This document shows positions 1-13,159 of a DNA stretch of 64,000 nucleotides, one piece after another. Source of the DNA: Durusdinium trenchii. Lineage: Eukaryota; Sar; Dinophyceae; Suessiales; Symbiodiniaceae. Each line of letters opens with the position of its first letter. Position 1 is the first letter of the stretch. Location of the stretch: positions 8,789 through 72,788 of the forward strand of contig CAXAMN010001126.1 of assembly GCA_963970005.1 (NCBI GenBank). Direction: 5' to 3'. The position numbers and the translations under genes were made by a program. Under the pieces are notes generated by a model. That model was not told the DNA's origin, did not search any database, and saw nothing but the letters and a program-made list of their open reading frames with translations.

Positions 1-19
1 CCCCCTCCCCCCCTCTAAA

Positions 20-390
20 ATCAATTCTCTCCTGGAGATCGTCTTCGCGAGCCTCTCATGATTTCAGGATAGTTGAAACCCTCTTGAACATTCAGAAAGA
101 GTGAATATGAAATTCTAATCACGAAAGGTGTTCCCCGAGGGGATACATACCTAGAGTTTGTTTTGTGAAGCACGTCAATTCTCTCCTGGGGAGCGTTTTC
201 GTGAGCCTCTTATGGTTTCAGGATAGTTCAAATCCTATGATGTTCCGATTCAATGCTCACCGATGATCTGAGCCATGGGGCAAGTTTGTTTTCCTAAGAA
301 TCTTTTTGAACATTTCGAGAGCACATGTTTGAACATTTAGAGTGCGTATGAAATTATGTTTACGAAAGGTCGCCTCCGAGGGGATAAATC
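20..390. repeat. Diverged tandem duplication
   Basis: A block beginning TCAATTCTCTCCTGG at about 21 recurs at about 175 with a few substitutions, through GATTTCAGGATAGTT / GGTTTCAGGATAGTT. A second block (GAACATT...AGAGTG..TATGAAATT...ACGAAAGGT...CCGAGGGGATA) occurs at about 86-145 and again at about 328-387. The unit is roughly 155-240 bp and the copies have diverged, so the duplication is old or belongs to a local repeat family continuing left of the window. Confidence 0.7.
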
Positions 391-618
391 ACCATGTCGA
401 ACATTGCATTTTTGTTCCTGCCTCTCGCGTTCTCTTCTCTTCCCGCTGTCCTACCTTTCGTGTCTCCCTCCTCTCAAGTATACTAAATCCGGGCGCCGGC
501 CCCTGGGCCAGCCCGTGTTGCGCCCAGTTTTAGGGAACGGCGCCCCCTGCCGCCGACCACACGTGTTCACCTCCTACCTCAGGTCATGTGTTTTACAGTG
601 TTTCGTGTGTGTGTGAAG

Positions 619-925
619 TGCACAAAACACTGTGTTTTACAGGGTTTATTGCGCATACAGAAGTGCGACGCGGCGTAGAGGGAGAAATGCAAAAATGCTG
701 TATTTTTCAAGGGTGGTGTCGGTAATGCACGCCGCGCGGACAGGATTAATCGACATTTCGTGGGTGTCGGGCACGTTCCAACAGCAACGGCTGAGGTACA
801 CAAAACACTGTGCTTTACAGGGTTTATTGCGCATACTGAAAGGGGACGCGGCGCGGCGAAGAGGGAGAAATGCAAAAACACGGTTTTTCAAGGGTGGTGT
901 CGGTAATTGGCGCCGGGCGGACAGA
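619..925. repeat. Two-copy 178-bp tandem repeat
   Basis: CACAAAACACTGTG begins at 621 and again at 799. In both copies it is followed by GGGTTTATTGCGCATAC, a CG-rich block, GAGGGAGAAATGCAAAAA and CAAGGGTGGTGTCGGTAAT. The period is about 178 bp. The copies differ by several substitutions and small indels. The CG-rich content is unlike the A/T-rich surroundings. Confidence 0.85.
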
Positions 926-1069
926 ACCTGGCCCTCCAGATTACCCAGCATAGGTCTCAGATATGGCACACATAGCCGCAAGATGACCCTACATCGGTCC
1001 CAGATATGGGAAGCATAGCCCGTAGATGGGCCAAGATAGCCTCAAGATGTGGCCACATAGGCCCCACAC

Positions 1070-1250
1070 AGCAGAGACAGAGAAGACAGAGAAGACAGAG
1101 ACGACAGAGACAGAGACGGACACAGACAGAGACAGAGACAGAGACCGAGACAGACAGGGAGAGGAGAGGAGAGAGAGAGAGAGAGACAGAGACAGAGAAG
1201 ACAGAGACAGCGACAGAGAAGACAGAGAAGACAGAGACGGAGACGGAGAC
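1070..1250. repeat. GA-rich minisatellite (GACAGA units)
   Basis: The tract is built from GACAGA, GAAGACAGA and GAGACAGA units with a pure GA core near 1,165-1,185. The open frames that cross it (Asp/Arg/Glu- or Ser/Leu-rich) are consequences of the repeat and are not evidence of a gene. Confidence 0.9.
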
Positions 1251-4200
1251 AACCACATCGTGCCGTCCTACTTTTGTCCTCTGTTGGGCCGGCGCCCGGC
1301 TGTCAGGCGTAAGCCTTTAAATAACATGTTTGATATATACAGTGTATATATATAGATATGTGTAGATACCTGTTACCTGATGCGAATACACACTCTGCCA
1401 GGAAAAGTCAAACTTAAGATGCCCATCGTATACAGCATACACTTGTCCAAGTCATGAACGCCGATGCATCCTTACCCTCATTAGCCACTAAATTGAGGTC
1501 TGGAAACGAGATCACTTGTGTGCTGTATGCTTTAGGGGCAGTTGGAGCTGGCATTTCCTACAGCCTGCAGGCCTCCAGTGAGTGGAAACCTTGCGCGTTT
1601 GCTCAGACAGACCCCTAAGACTGATGGCCTCCAACCTAGATACAGGGAATGCTTGCAAGAGAAAGGCAAGAGTTTGAGTAGGCCGAGGTATTGGAAGTAC
1701 GGCCTGGGTGAAAATACAGCGACTGCACCCTACAACGCTATAATTGTGACAGGTTGCTTTCGAGATGGACTGCAGTTTGCGTTTCATGTTCACGTTGTGG
1801 TTTTGGTTCAGTAATTTGTCACCATGGTTTGTCCACGTGGATATTGTGCCAACTTGGGTCCCTGGAGGCCAAGATGAACAAGCGTTTGGCACTTGATTTG
1901 GGGTCATCTGCTCGGTCTGCAGCGTTCTGTAACATCACGGCGATGATTTGGGGTCTACCCACTTGTTTTGTGCTTGCCGCTTGGATGAAACTTGGGGCGA
2001 CGTGTTCCTGATGGTGAGAGGTGTGTTCACTACGAAGCAGGGGGCTGCATGGAATGTCATAGTTCTGTAGCCAACGAAGACAGTTAAGACTCAAGACATT
2101 CTGCCATATCGCTGGAGAGGTCCAGTGATCTACCTGTGATAACTCGACACTACCTTCTGGGCCCCCAATTGTATCTGGAGCAAGTCTTCGTCGTCAGTTG
2201 CACTGAATTGCAGTCAAGCGCTTGTGTTTATTTGGATGCTTGGAGTTTTTGCTCGTAAACGAGCCGTCGATCCCTTGGAACGTTTTCGCACTTTTGAGCT
2301 ATTCAGACTTTGGAGTCTATACAGTCGGATGCCGTTCTTTGATCCTGTTGATTTAGGCTTTCTGGCTTGTTTATAGGCATTTTCAGGGCCTGCGGCACTC
2401 AAGCCGTAGGTACTAAACCTGAAGGCTTTTTTGTGTTCCCGCTTCTCACTTGACAGAACTCCAGTCTTTCATTGTGAGAAGTGTGCTGCGAGTGTTCTTG
2501 AAGAGCGGCGGTGGATCAATGACAACACTCGGGAAAGTTTTTTTGCTGTGTATATCCAAGAGGTGGGGGAATAAGTGACCTGTTGCAAACGCAGCTGACG
2601 TAAGGGCGTGTTTTTGTGCCCGTGGATGTTTCCTTATGTTGTAGCATTATAATAATAGCTATGGCTATGACTATGACTACAACATGACATAGTGACTGAT
2701 GACACAGATAATGTTGCATCTCATGATATGTCATGTTGGTCCAGTGTTCAAGCGGCCGTAGGTCAAGGCTGATGTGCCTCTGGAATTTCGGGCCTCGGAC
2801 TGGTGGATTTGGCTACTATGTGGTTTTCAATCAGCCTTCTACACATGTTCTTTGGCCGAGCTGCCAAAAAGCCTTGGGTATTCTCCCACTTTCATTCTGA
2901 TCACAGCAGGCCAGAACAGGTGAATAGTTTTGTACATGTTTTTGTCACTTGTCAGGACAAGCATGCATTCATTGTTTTTGGAAATCTATAGGAACTTCAG
3001 TGGTGAATTTGCTTTTAGGGAAACTATTCTGATAGATGGTTGCATCCCATTCAAGAATCACATATATATAATATTATTGCTACTATTACGATATAGTTCT
3101 ATTTGGAAACTACATTACAATGTATGAATTAATACAAGGGTATGGGTGGACTGCCCCTTAGAAATCTGTTTTGGCATTGTTCTTGCCTGTTTATAGTTTT
3201 ATCATGTTTTGACAGAGTTCTAATAAAATGCAATCAGCGTGGAGTCTCGAGATGTACGAGATCTTAGCAAATATCTAAAACATTGAAATGCCACGACTAT
3301 TGTTTCATCCCCTTGAAACAATTGGAAATAGTTTTGTCAAGACTGTTTATTTATAACTGCCTGGTGGTCTATGCCTTTATACATATGGGTCTTCAGCACG
3401 CTGTCTCAAATTCTTGCTCAGCAGTCCGCGAGGCAAATTGAGTACAGCGGCTTTTGCTGACACGGTTGGCCTTTTTGCACCACCGTTGCCTGTGTCGTGG
3501 TGGAGATATGCCAGTGTTGCACTGTCCTCAGCTTCTCAGAGCTTGCAATGCATTTGTTGGATTTGATACTGTTCCCTAAAATGCAGGTCATGACCTTGCT
3601 GGGCGCAGCACCGCAGCTGCAATGAAAGACATGAATTCTGAACCTTTCAGGGCTTCAAAGTCTAAGAACACAAGTTTAATGATTTGATTCAAGTTCGCTT
3701 GAGACTCCATGGTCTTTGGATTTGCAATGGCTTGCATCAAATGGTTGCTGCCTCCCACAACTGATTTACATGGTGGATGTAACTGGACGCCACTGTTGAT
3801 TATTAAACATCATTAAACTATATTAGACTAGGTTCAACAGATGCCTTGAAATACCGATATATATATATACACAAGTAACTTGTGCGTAGTATATAGCTAC
3901 ATCAAGCAGAGTGGTTGTGTGCTTTGTTCATGAGTCTATTGTGACCGACCACACAGGCAGGAGTCATCAGCCAAGCATGAGAGTACTCGTCATTGTTCCT
4001 TGAAGGCATCCTTTGCGGTCAACCGCGCGGAGGCTGTCTTGGAGGTCCCTTCACTCAATTCAGCTTGCTGTTTCTATCAATTTGGTTCTCGGTATTTAAT
4101 GTATATATGCTGAAATAGTTTGTACATATCGATATTTTGTTGCATCTACGGCCACAGTTAGGATGCTTCGTAACTTTGACTCCTTTTCCTTTCATTTTTG

Positions 4201-4256
4201 CATTGCTCAGCGGTCGTCCTTCCCCTCTCCTTCCCTTCCGAGCCTTTTCCTTTCTT

Positions 4257-4530
4257 GCGCTCTCTCTCTCTCTCTTTTTCTACTCTCTCTCTCTCTCTCG
4301 TTATCACACTCTCTCTCTCTCTCCACTCTTTCTCTTTTTCTTTCCCTCTCTCTCCACTCTTTCTCTTTTTCTTTCCCTCTCTCTCACTCTCTCTCTCTCT
4401 CTCTCTCTCCATCTCTCCCTCTCTCCCTCTCTCTCCTCTCTCTCTCGCTCCCCATCTCTCCTTCTCTCTCTCTCTCTATTTCTCTATTTGTCTCTCTCTG
4501 TCTTTTGTCCCTCTCTTTCTCTCTCGTTTT
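4257..4530. repeat. CT-rich microsatellite tract
   Basis: About 270 bp of (CT)n interrupted by TTTTTCTTT, CCAT and CCCT blocks, including a duplicated segment ACTCTTTCTCTTTTTCTTTCC at about 4,325 and 4,357. Long Ser/Leu- and Arg/Glu-rich open frames here on both strands are artefacts of the low complexity. Confidence 0.92.
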
Positions 4531-7500
4531 GTTTGCGTTTTGTTTATTCTGTTTGAAGCCCCGAGGTTTCTCAAATAAGGAGGTTGGAGATTTGATTCGT
4601 TTGTATAATAAGATATGTGCATGACTGTTGAAACACGAGGTTTTGACATGGTTAGACCAATGTATTCCCAAAGGAAAATAACATGTGTCAAAGGAAGCAT
4701 TCAAAAGGTCAGCCATTAGGAGCTCAAAAGAAGCAAATTTGACAGTCAAGAAAGCAAGTTGATTTTTATAGGAGCTTCAGGAACTGCCAGGAAACAATAA
4801 TAGAAGTAATCCCAACACCTTACCTCCACATACTATTTCTCAAAGCAACCTACTTAGCGCGACCATATTGTCCAGGATGTTGTTTTTTTGATTATTATTT
4901 CTGGTGCATTTGTATGCATTTGAATTTGTATAAGAGCATTCAGACACACGCAGAAGAAACACGTGTTGACCAGTGCATGATGAAGGCCCATGTTAAATGT
5001 TCAACTGAGCCTGACTAGTCCATGAGTAGTGAACCAATTCAAATGCTCTCATTTGGATTTGTTGGACACAGAGCATCAATGATGAAGCGACCCTCCATAC
5101 AAAACCCAAGCCCAACCCTGGAGTTCCAGAAGTTCTCATTCATGCTCAACGCAAACAGTAGAACCGACACTACCACAAAAAAAGACAACAACAGCAGCAA
5201 CAACATGAATAAATTGAATAGTAATTGTGGTGTGAGGAGCAGTTATCGTGTGAAACAGCGTGTTTTGTCATTTTGTAATGTGTGCGGTAACCTGATTGCC
5301 AACGATTAGTCATGCCAAATGTGACAGGATCGTGTGCGCAGCAGCTCCACTCATGTGGAAGAGGGTAATGATTCTTGTGACGATCTTCATGCCAGTCTAT
5401 CCAATGTGTCTGAATCTACGCGTACACCGACTGTTTCTTGAAGGGACCGAAGCCGTGAGAACAATGGATCGAAGAAAGCACGTAGTCGTCCTCTTCTTTG
5501 GTGACACGTGATCAATTCCCCTAGCTGGAACCTGTGCCGCAGCTCTAGCTCTATCCTGAATAATAGGAAAGCCTGAGCGCGGCTAGCGGCTACGGGTAGG
5601 CCGGGTGAAATTTGGCCAGGCAACATCACGCTTTCCTTCATATTTTTGTGCAGGGTGTTCACAGGCGGCCGATTCAAATCTCTATGTGTTCGTGCAGCCA
5701 AAGCGCTGGAAAAAAGCTGCGGATGATGTCGAGAGGTTTGCAAAGAGGCAAGGAGGATCAATGAGATACTTACACCCATGTTGACTCAGAATTTCGTGCT
5801 TGCTTTGTGAGAAGCAAAGCTTTGCTGTAAAACCATGGACAGTCGAAGGTGTGGAAGCAGCTTAACAGGCATCCAATTTTAGTCAGCACCCAGGTGGCTT
5901 TCCCTGATGCGCAGCTTCCCTTGTCGCCGCCTGGAAACCCGGAAACCTGCTTTGTTGGAACACATCCTGTTTTGGGCAGATGGCACAGTAAGCAAATGGC
6001 CACAAACATTTGGACTCACTTTTGCATTAAGATCATTATATAAGCCATTATGAGCCATTCTTTTAAGTGCCCTGAGTTTCAACGAACACAACAAGGAGGC
6101 TGGCACAAAGGTTTGCAATTGTTTTCCCCTGAAGAGAAGAAAGGCAAACAAGTCTGCTGCAAATGCTTCAGCTGCGTCATTTGAAGCCAAGGCCTCCACC
6201 CGAAAAACTGCCGGGCTTTCAATGCGACGCACGAGTGACTTGGTGACATAATTCGACGATGGTGCTTGCAAGTCTTCAAACAAAATATACAAGAATAAGA
6301 TGCGTGCGGCAATCAAATAGAAATCTTTGGAAGATTGGAAGAGTTCACCGTGGGCACATGGCTGAAATGCCACTTAACCCATTGCGAGCAGGTGTCCACT
6401 TGGAAGGACAATCGCCGCATTGTGTACATTTGCAAAATCACTCTGTAACCCTACCTACGAGAAGTGTGTGGCAACACATACCTAGGAGGAGATGTTGAAT
6501 CAGCCAGAGGTGCTTCTGCAGGACCCAATTAATTAAGCCTCTACGAGAACACTAGAGTTGCAAACTGAGCCAAGATGTTGCGTCAACCATCAGCAGGAGC
6601 AAGACGGTCAGGAAGAAGAGGTTGTATGGCTTCAGCAATTGAATTTTGGGTTTCTTTGTTTATACCACCACACCACATCGGAGAGCAAAAATTTGCCGAT
6701 GGAATTGATTGGTATGAACCACAAGAAGAATTGAGATTTGTCAACTGTTGTCGATGCTTCCAAGCGGAGAATACCAACTGCACAGGAAAGTGACTTCGAG
6801 AAGTCAGAGTCCGGCGAGGAGACTATTGGATTTGGCGCAGCAATACTTACCAGACAGCGTTTCTTAAGCCTATTGCTTTGCACCATTCTTATAGACCTAA
6901 AATAAGTTTGTCACAACATGTCACAACTGGTCGCAGTGTGACGTTGGAGGACTCGAACTTCTTAGAGGAGGTAAGTTCGAGTGAGCATGTCATCAGCCAT
7001 TCATGTTTGTCAGGACTCTGATGTTTCAGTGCACATAAACTACGAGAGGCGTATGCAGGGAATCTGTATTTGGGAGAGATTTGATGATTATGTCGGATTT
7101 TGTTCCCACAGCATCACAACAAATAAATCATGTTTGACCTACATGAATTGCAATAGTCCTGCCAGGCACAGAACCGATTTGGATGCCCTCATGGCACATC
7201 ATTCATCGCCATGGGCCCAGTTAAAATCCTCTTAAGGGAAACATGAAAGAGTTGTCCAGAAATGCAGTTTCCACAGTCCAAAGTAGAGGTTTTCCGAGAA
7301 GGCCCTTGATTGGTTTTAGAGAGTGTTTTGACAATCAAGCATTCTTCGTTGGTTTCGATCGTCAGGGTGATAAGAGCCACAAGACAGCGTGGCTACAACG
7401 AAGATGCCAGTGAGGAGCGAGAGATATATGAGTCACGGTTCCTGTGTTTGCGACTCCCTTGTTGGCTCATCACATGGCACAGCAAAATAGTTCACCTGAC

Positions 7501-8496
7501 CTGTTAGTTGTTTTGGCTATTACCATATTCACAGCACAAGGTCACCACAACATGCGGGAATCAGAGCAGCCAGGACCTTCCCAGCAGTGCTCACGAGTTG
7601 GCACAAAAGCAGCACATGAAGGATTGGCAGTGTGCGAACAATCGGTATGGACCCAAACTCCAAGGGTACCTCAAGTGTCACGACTTGCGCAGGACAAGCA
7701 CAGCCTTCATGTATCAAATTCCCATGCACAAGGGTACTTTAGCCAGAAACAATTCTTTAGGCTTTCATGCTTCAGAGTAAGCTCAAAGTGCCAAGTGCAG
7801 TCTTTCAGAAGATTGGCTTGTTGGGGTAGCTTGTCCAGTTTGTTTCCACGTCCATGATGTCAAGAGATAGTATTTGAACCGAATGTGAATGTGCCACTTA
7901 TTTTGTTTGATACATGTGTTTCCATTTGTCTACTTTGTTTCCTGTTGAATTGAGGACTCCAAAGACTCCAAGGAAAAGCCGCAAAGGCCTAAGGAATTTA
8001 CAGCCTTGGAGTCCTTGTTGTTTTTCTTTTTGTGCGACAATTGAAGCGTAAAGCTCAGGTCTTTTCTGAGCCGTTTCGTGCGCCTGCCGTGATTCAAAGC
8101 AAGCTTATGTCAAGATCGCTAGTGTTGCAAGTGGAAAACAGTATAATTGGAAGCTGTGTAGCTTTCATTGATGCGATATGTCTAGTATTTATTGTGCTGC
8201 CAGTTTCATTATTCCAATGAAAGTGGAGCTGTGCAAGGACAGGATTCATCACCAACACTGCAGTCAACGAAGCTACTTCCTGAAAACACATGGAAATTTA
8301 TTCCGCTTGTAGGAACGAAGGAGAGCATCCTGGATCAGGACTGACACTGAATTCTGCCTTGGCAGTCTTTTAGTCAATAATTTCGGGATCTCAGATGTTT
8401 CAAGTGCCTGAGGACATATCTGGCTTGGACGATGCATGGATTCGTCGGTGGTCCAACTTGCTGGAGAAAGATGGCCTTTTTTGTACGAAGGCCACG

Positions 8497-8605
8497 AGCA
8501 GGAACAAGAAGCTACTAGGGGCCCCTGGCATCGCCACTAGGAGCAAGGACGCTACTAGGGGCTCCTGGCCTTACTACTACTGTAGGAACAAGAAGCTACT
8601 AACTC
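8497..8605. repeat. CTACTAG dispersed repeat, copy
   Basis: A run of AACAAGAAGCTACTAGG, CATCGCCACTAGGAGCAAGG, GCTACTAGGGGCTCCTGGCC and AACAAGAAGCTACTA modules. The same modules recur across the window (for example 11.0, 16.0, 30.9 and 32.6 kb), so this is a dispersed interspersed repeat and not a gene. Short internal palindromes pair CTACTAG with CTAGTAG. Confidence 0.85.
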
Positions 8606-10090
8606 TCCTTGTCCAACTTTTAGGAGAGGGCTATCACTGAGTTCTAAAATGAGTTCTAAAATGTATTTAGGCTATCATTGAGTGTGTTTTCGCCAGATTG
8701 CAACCAATGGCAAGCCTTATGAACGACGCCTTCATGTTGATAGCAGGACTGAGTCCGACAACTCAAACTTGATACTTGTTCTTGTTTAATAATTTGCTGC
8801 CATTTCATTGGCGAGTTGCTTTATGTGACTGTGTGAGATAGTTGAGGTTACGGTTACTACTGGACTTTTGATGCAATAAGACAGGCATCACAAGCAACTT
8901 GTCATCCTAAAGCTTGCTGATCGGAGGAACATGATGGTGGAAGTGCATCAAGGCTTCACAGATAGTGTTTGACAAAGGAACTAGCAGGCTACGAGCAGGA
9001 TGTGACACTTATTTCGCAGGTCGCAATGGGACAGTGGGTATCTCTTTAGATGACTTGGTGGACCTTTGTAAGGCTCGAATGATCTCGAATGTTTCCTTCA
9101 CACATGTTTGTGTTTTCAAAAAATTGCATGTTTTGCCGAGGACCTGGAGAGCCCTGAGTTCAAAAAATTCTGCCAGAGGCTAGGCCGCTAGGCATGGCTG
9201 GGGACATGCACCTTAGCCTTTCATCAATGACCGTCTCGAGGCGCAAAAGTGTGCAAGACTTCTCACGCAGGGCAAAGCGCCAAGTAGAGCTTTTGCTTTT
9301 CGTTGCTTTTGGGCTTTGGGGAGTTTTCTTCAATTCTACAGTCTTGTTTGTCACAGATGTATCACAATAACCACAAACGGCGTTCTTCTCAAGGCATTGA
9401 TTCTGCAGACACCGGCACGCTCATTTTCCTTCCTCTTTCGCAACGGCCAGCCTCTTTGATTTTTGCTTCATGGAATCAAAACTTGACAAAAAGACGAGAC
9501 GAGAACACAGGTTCTCAACGAGACGTCTTCGGCCACTTCTTGGTCTACTTGCTCAAAACCCGCGGCCGAGGTGTGATGGTCAGGTGCTTGGCCAGAGGTA
9601 GCTACGTCGCTACATCGTGAGCCGCAAACAAGCACTTTCTGAAGCCAATGGCCCGAAAGCACAGGCTGATACAGCCTCCACAACTACGACTAGGGATGAT
9701 GAGACGCCCTCTACAAGCATACCAAAAGACGGTTGTGGGTGAATCAGGCATGTCTTATTCCAAGTTCACGTTAGTCTGTGAAGGCATGTGCTGGAGTGTT
9801 TTGTGAACAAGGAACATCAAGAAACATCTACATGTCCATTCATACATCATATAATCCACAAGGATAATTTTAAAAAAAAAGTAGTATTGCAGAATCGACT
9901 TCATGTGCTGGATTAGGCTGGTGACTGCGTTGGGTTTTGATGCTGGCAATTCCAGGAAAGTCCTTTACCCAAACAACTCCTGCTATGAAGGAGAAGCTTG
10001 CAGAGCATCCTCTTGATTGATCTTGCCTTCCACTTGTCAGATGATATTATATATATATATACTTGACTGTGACTGTGGGTCTTGGTACAG

Positions 10091-12710
10091 GAGAATTCCT
10101 CCACTACATGCGCCACGGCCATGGCGTTTTACACCTTCCGGAGCGAGGGGTGAATTTGTTGAATTGTCGACAATTGTCGATTGTTTAAGTTTGAAAACAT
10201 CAATGGCCAGCGATTCGGGGTCAGGATGGCACGAAGCACGAGTCCGAATGGTGCAATGATGAACGACATGGACCCGGGTGCGGAGCCTCAATCACTGCAC
10301 TACATTGCATTCGCCTGACTTGGCTCCACATGTTTCACACTGCGACAAATTCACAGGTCATTAAGGAGAACGACCAGATTTTAAATATCTCTATCACCCG
10401 AGGAAAGAACATTGGGCAGATGGCACTGTCTTCTCCGGACTGTATGTGTCCTTGGCACAAGCTGTGTTGAAGGGAAGTCAAAGATAGAGAATGTTATTTA
10501 ATTCGTTGCAGCTTTGCTTCCAAAGTATTCTAGCTGAGAATGTATCACCACGGGACAAAATTGTGAACATAGAGTAATTCGTCGATCTGTGTGTGTGTGC
10601 GTGTCGCACAAATGCACAAAGTGCTTAAAAGTTTGCTGGATCTTACTTGTGTAATCTTGTACAAACTTGATAGATAGCATCTTATGAGATGATAGAACTT
10701 CGAACTGGCAAGCGGAAAGGTACGAGGCATGCGTCATGGTCATGGCACTATGACCTGGCCTGAAGGATCGAGGCAACACCGCCATGTTGGCGTTGATTGG
10801 ACATCCAGGATGATGGGACTTGACTTATACTGTACATGTACTTGCATTGTCCTTTTGAACATCCACTTGAACACGCAAGCAAAGAAAATCAAAGAAACCA
10901 TGTCACACTTGCAAATATCTACATATGGTGCATTCCTGCAGGTACACTGGGATGTTTGAGCGAGGCCGCGCAAATGGTGATGGCGAATTGATTCGCTGGG
11001 ATCCCTTTACAGTGAGGGCGTGACTCCTTTGACTTGTTTGTTGAGAACAAGAAGCTAGGAACAAAGGGCATCGCTACTAGGGGCTCCTGGCCTTACTACT
11101 AGGAACAATGTTTGCTATTAGAAACAAGAAGCTACTAGAATATAAATAGAATTAGAAGTCAGCTGATTGTTGAGCAACACCAAAAGCAGAACCAATTTAC
11201 CGAGGAACAGACAACTCAGTATACCGAGGGCAGTTCGTGCAGGCCGGGTCATCAAAGCGTAGAAGTCTCAATATAAGAGCCACAAACAAGCGGAAGATCA
11301 GAAATGCCACAAGTAGGCCTTCATCGGATTCCTGCAAGCTTCCGTATGCATGTACAATCATGTACATGTTGCTATGATTTGGTATGGTTTATCATTGTTG
11401 CATCTAGAATTTGATATGCAACAAGAAACGGATTGATACCAACCAGCAGGACTGCATGTCTGGCTATGGCTGCATGCAGTGGGTAGATGGCGTGGAGTGA
11501 GCTTTGCTTTGTTGTCACAAAGCACCGGGATTGACACCAGGTGAGTGCAAATTGGTTCAAGAACTGTAGTGTCACGACACAACGCATAAAGCCAGCAGAT
11601 GTTTGACACACCAAATTGAATTGATGTCATATATACTCTTTACTGCCCCGTTTTTGCAATCAAATTTATAGTTTGCCCAGCTTCAGGTACAAAGGGGAAT
11701 TTGCTGCCAACAAACGGCATGGACTGGGGAAGATGGTACGGATTCCAAGTGCTTTTGGAGGGCACGATTTGTTTGCACGCATTTTTTCGTGCCCAATTAA
11801 CGGCTCAAGGACATTGGTTAGTGTGGGGACATGCATGCTGCTCCGATTTGCAACCACATGGAGAGGCTTGGACTTCCGGTAAGTGGATGAGCTACGAAGG
11901 TGCTTGGAAGGAGGGCATATGCGGCATATCATGATCCGTTGAAAGGACGGAAGACAAGGAAGAACATACGAAAAGGAACATCAGACAATGCTTCAACCAT
12001 TTTGCAGTATACTGCAGTAGACACAAAATGTACTGTAGACAGCAATCGTGCGAATTGGGGGTGCTCCCGCGAACGTTTGTATGGTCGTTTAATTTGAGGA
12101 ACCATGAGGAGCCTAAGGTCTTCGACTTGCACAATTACCCCTCCTCACCCTCCGACTACGTAAACAGTTAGATAATCAGCTAGCATGTGGGGGCTTAGAG
12201 GGATCTAGAGAATTTAGAGGCACATGGAAGGTATGAAATCAAAAGACCAGTTTTTCAGCTGAAGGGTCCGAACAATCCGCCAGGGAGGTGGGAGCGACTT
12301 GTGACGATGTTTAGAGAAACTTTGTTACTACTAGTAAGGCACCTGTTACAGTACTAGTAGCGTGGCACTTGTTTCTACTAGCTTCTTGTTTGTACTAGTA
12401 AGGCACTTGTTACTAGAAGCGATGCACTTGTTCCTAGTAGTTTCTTGTTTCTACTCAAGTTGAAAGGTGTCCTCAGGAACGTGTTGAAGACTTGCCTTAG
12501 AGTGCAGGATGGAGTGCAACATGGTCGCGGCATCCTGACAGACCGGAATGGCGGCGTGAGGGTCCTAGTGGCAAAAGCAGAATTGAGCCCAGGAGCAAAG
12601 TGGTTTGAAGTGAAGTGCAGTGAATGTATTTTGTTTGTTTCTGGGATGAAACTCAGGCGTATGTGGGCCATTTTGTGGAGGGCAAGTTGGATCACTGGGA
12701 GAAGGGAAAG
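10091..12710 (+). CDS. MORN-repeat protein, partial multi-exon gene
   Basis: MORN repeats are short glycine/aromatic modules that mostly mediate membrane or cytoskeletal contacts. Short exons each encode about one repeat. Approximate positions and diagnostic residues are: 10,091-10,149 (MRHGHGVLHLPERG); about 10,713-10,775 (MRHGHGTMTWPEG); 10,942-11,011 (YTGMFERGRANGDGEL); 11,687-11,735 (YKGEFAANKRHGLGKM); about 11,890-11,920 (YEGAWKEG); about 12,501-12,555 (DGVQHGRGILTDRNGG); 12,657-12,710 (YVGHFVEGKLDHWEKG). Most start after a clear AG acceptor and end at GT; the last uses GC (gcagtgag). In the second exon, TACGAGGCATG lacks one G needed to read YEGMRHGHG, which is a decay or a sequencing indel. 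No start or stop codon was placed. Further exons may lie outside this span. Confidence 0.7.
11041..11150. repeat. CTACTAG dispersed repeat, copy
   Basis: Same modules as the 8.5-kb copy: AACAAGAAGCTAGGAACAAAGG, CATCGCTACTAGGGGCTCC and TGGCCTTACTACTAGGAACA, ending in AACAAGAAGCTACTAGAA. It lies in an intron of the MORN gene. Confidence 0.85.
12323..12458. repeat. CTACTAG dispersed repeat, mostly inverted copy
   Basis: Modules GTTACTACTAGTAAGGCACC, GTACTAGTAGCGTGGCACTTG, CTACTAGCTTCTTGTTTGTA and CCTAGTAGTTTCTTGTTTCTA are the complement of the + oriented units elsewhere. It is intronic between MORN exons. Confidence 0.8.
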
Positions 12711-13159
12711 GCAGTGAGAAGAAATCAAGACGAGCATGCAAGTCCATGTCACGCTGTGAAGGCAAACGTTGTAGTTGCATTGTGTGTGGTTTTGTGCATG
12801 TTGGCACGTTGGGTTGTTGTGACCAAAGGTGCCCTGTTTCATCTCGCGCGTGAGGCGCCAACGTCAGCACCTGACACTGGATCTAAGTGATCCACCTACC
12901 TACTTGTAGCATCGAATTTGTGCAGCTTGTTTGCAAGCAGCACGATGCTCAATTGTGGAATTGCGGGCCCAACAAGCTACACAGCATGTTGTTTTCCTAC
13001 TGTTTTTTTTTTTTTCACGCACGTCCGGGATTGTGTTTGGATTTAGCTGTTGGACCTTCTGAATTCAAGTAGCTAGGCAATGGCAACATGTACAGCACTG
13101 TGCGGGAGTTTCACTGAAGATCGGCTAAAGACATTGGCCAATCGTTAAGAAAACGTTTG

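Larger units (their letters stand above)
1..10080. other. Gene-poor region with repeats; no supported gene
   Basis: I see no protein family in this stretch. Open frames are short and change frame without splice logic. It holds a diverged duplication at 20-390, a 178-bp tandem repeat at 619-925, a GA-rich microsatellite at 1,070-1,250, a CT-rich tract at 4,257-4,530 and one CTACTAG repeat near 8,500. Short coding-like stretches occur on the + strand near 5,690-5,775, 6,130-6,260 and 6,720-6,870, for example an AG acceptor followed by a lysine/alanine-rich frame, but nothing ties them into a gene. They could be exons of an unrecognised gene or decayed sequence. Confidence 0.6.

Noticed and set aside
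957..1355. Asp/Arg/Glu- and Ser/Val-rich frames near 1.0-1.35 kb
   Set aside because: Caused by the GACAGA minisatellite, with no conserved residues outside it.
1840..2070. Copia-like fragment near 2.0 kb
   Set aside because: A short ETWGDVFLMV...TTKQGAAWN frame hinted at polyprotein sequence, but no catalytic motif supports it.
4137..4624. Long Ser/Leu-rich open frames over 4.1-4.6 kb
   Set aside because: They are produced by the CT-rich microsatellite; the same tract is open on the other strand as Arg/Glu.
5879..6373. 164-codon minus-strand open frame
   Set aside because: No domain, no splice support, and composition like a chance frame; the opposite strand looks equally coding-like.
8497..8605. 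CRISPR-like array in the CTACTAG repeats
   Set aside because: Modules are short, irregularly spaced and present in both orientations in a eukaryotic genome; no spacers or cas genes.
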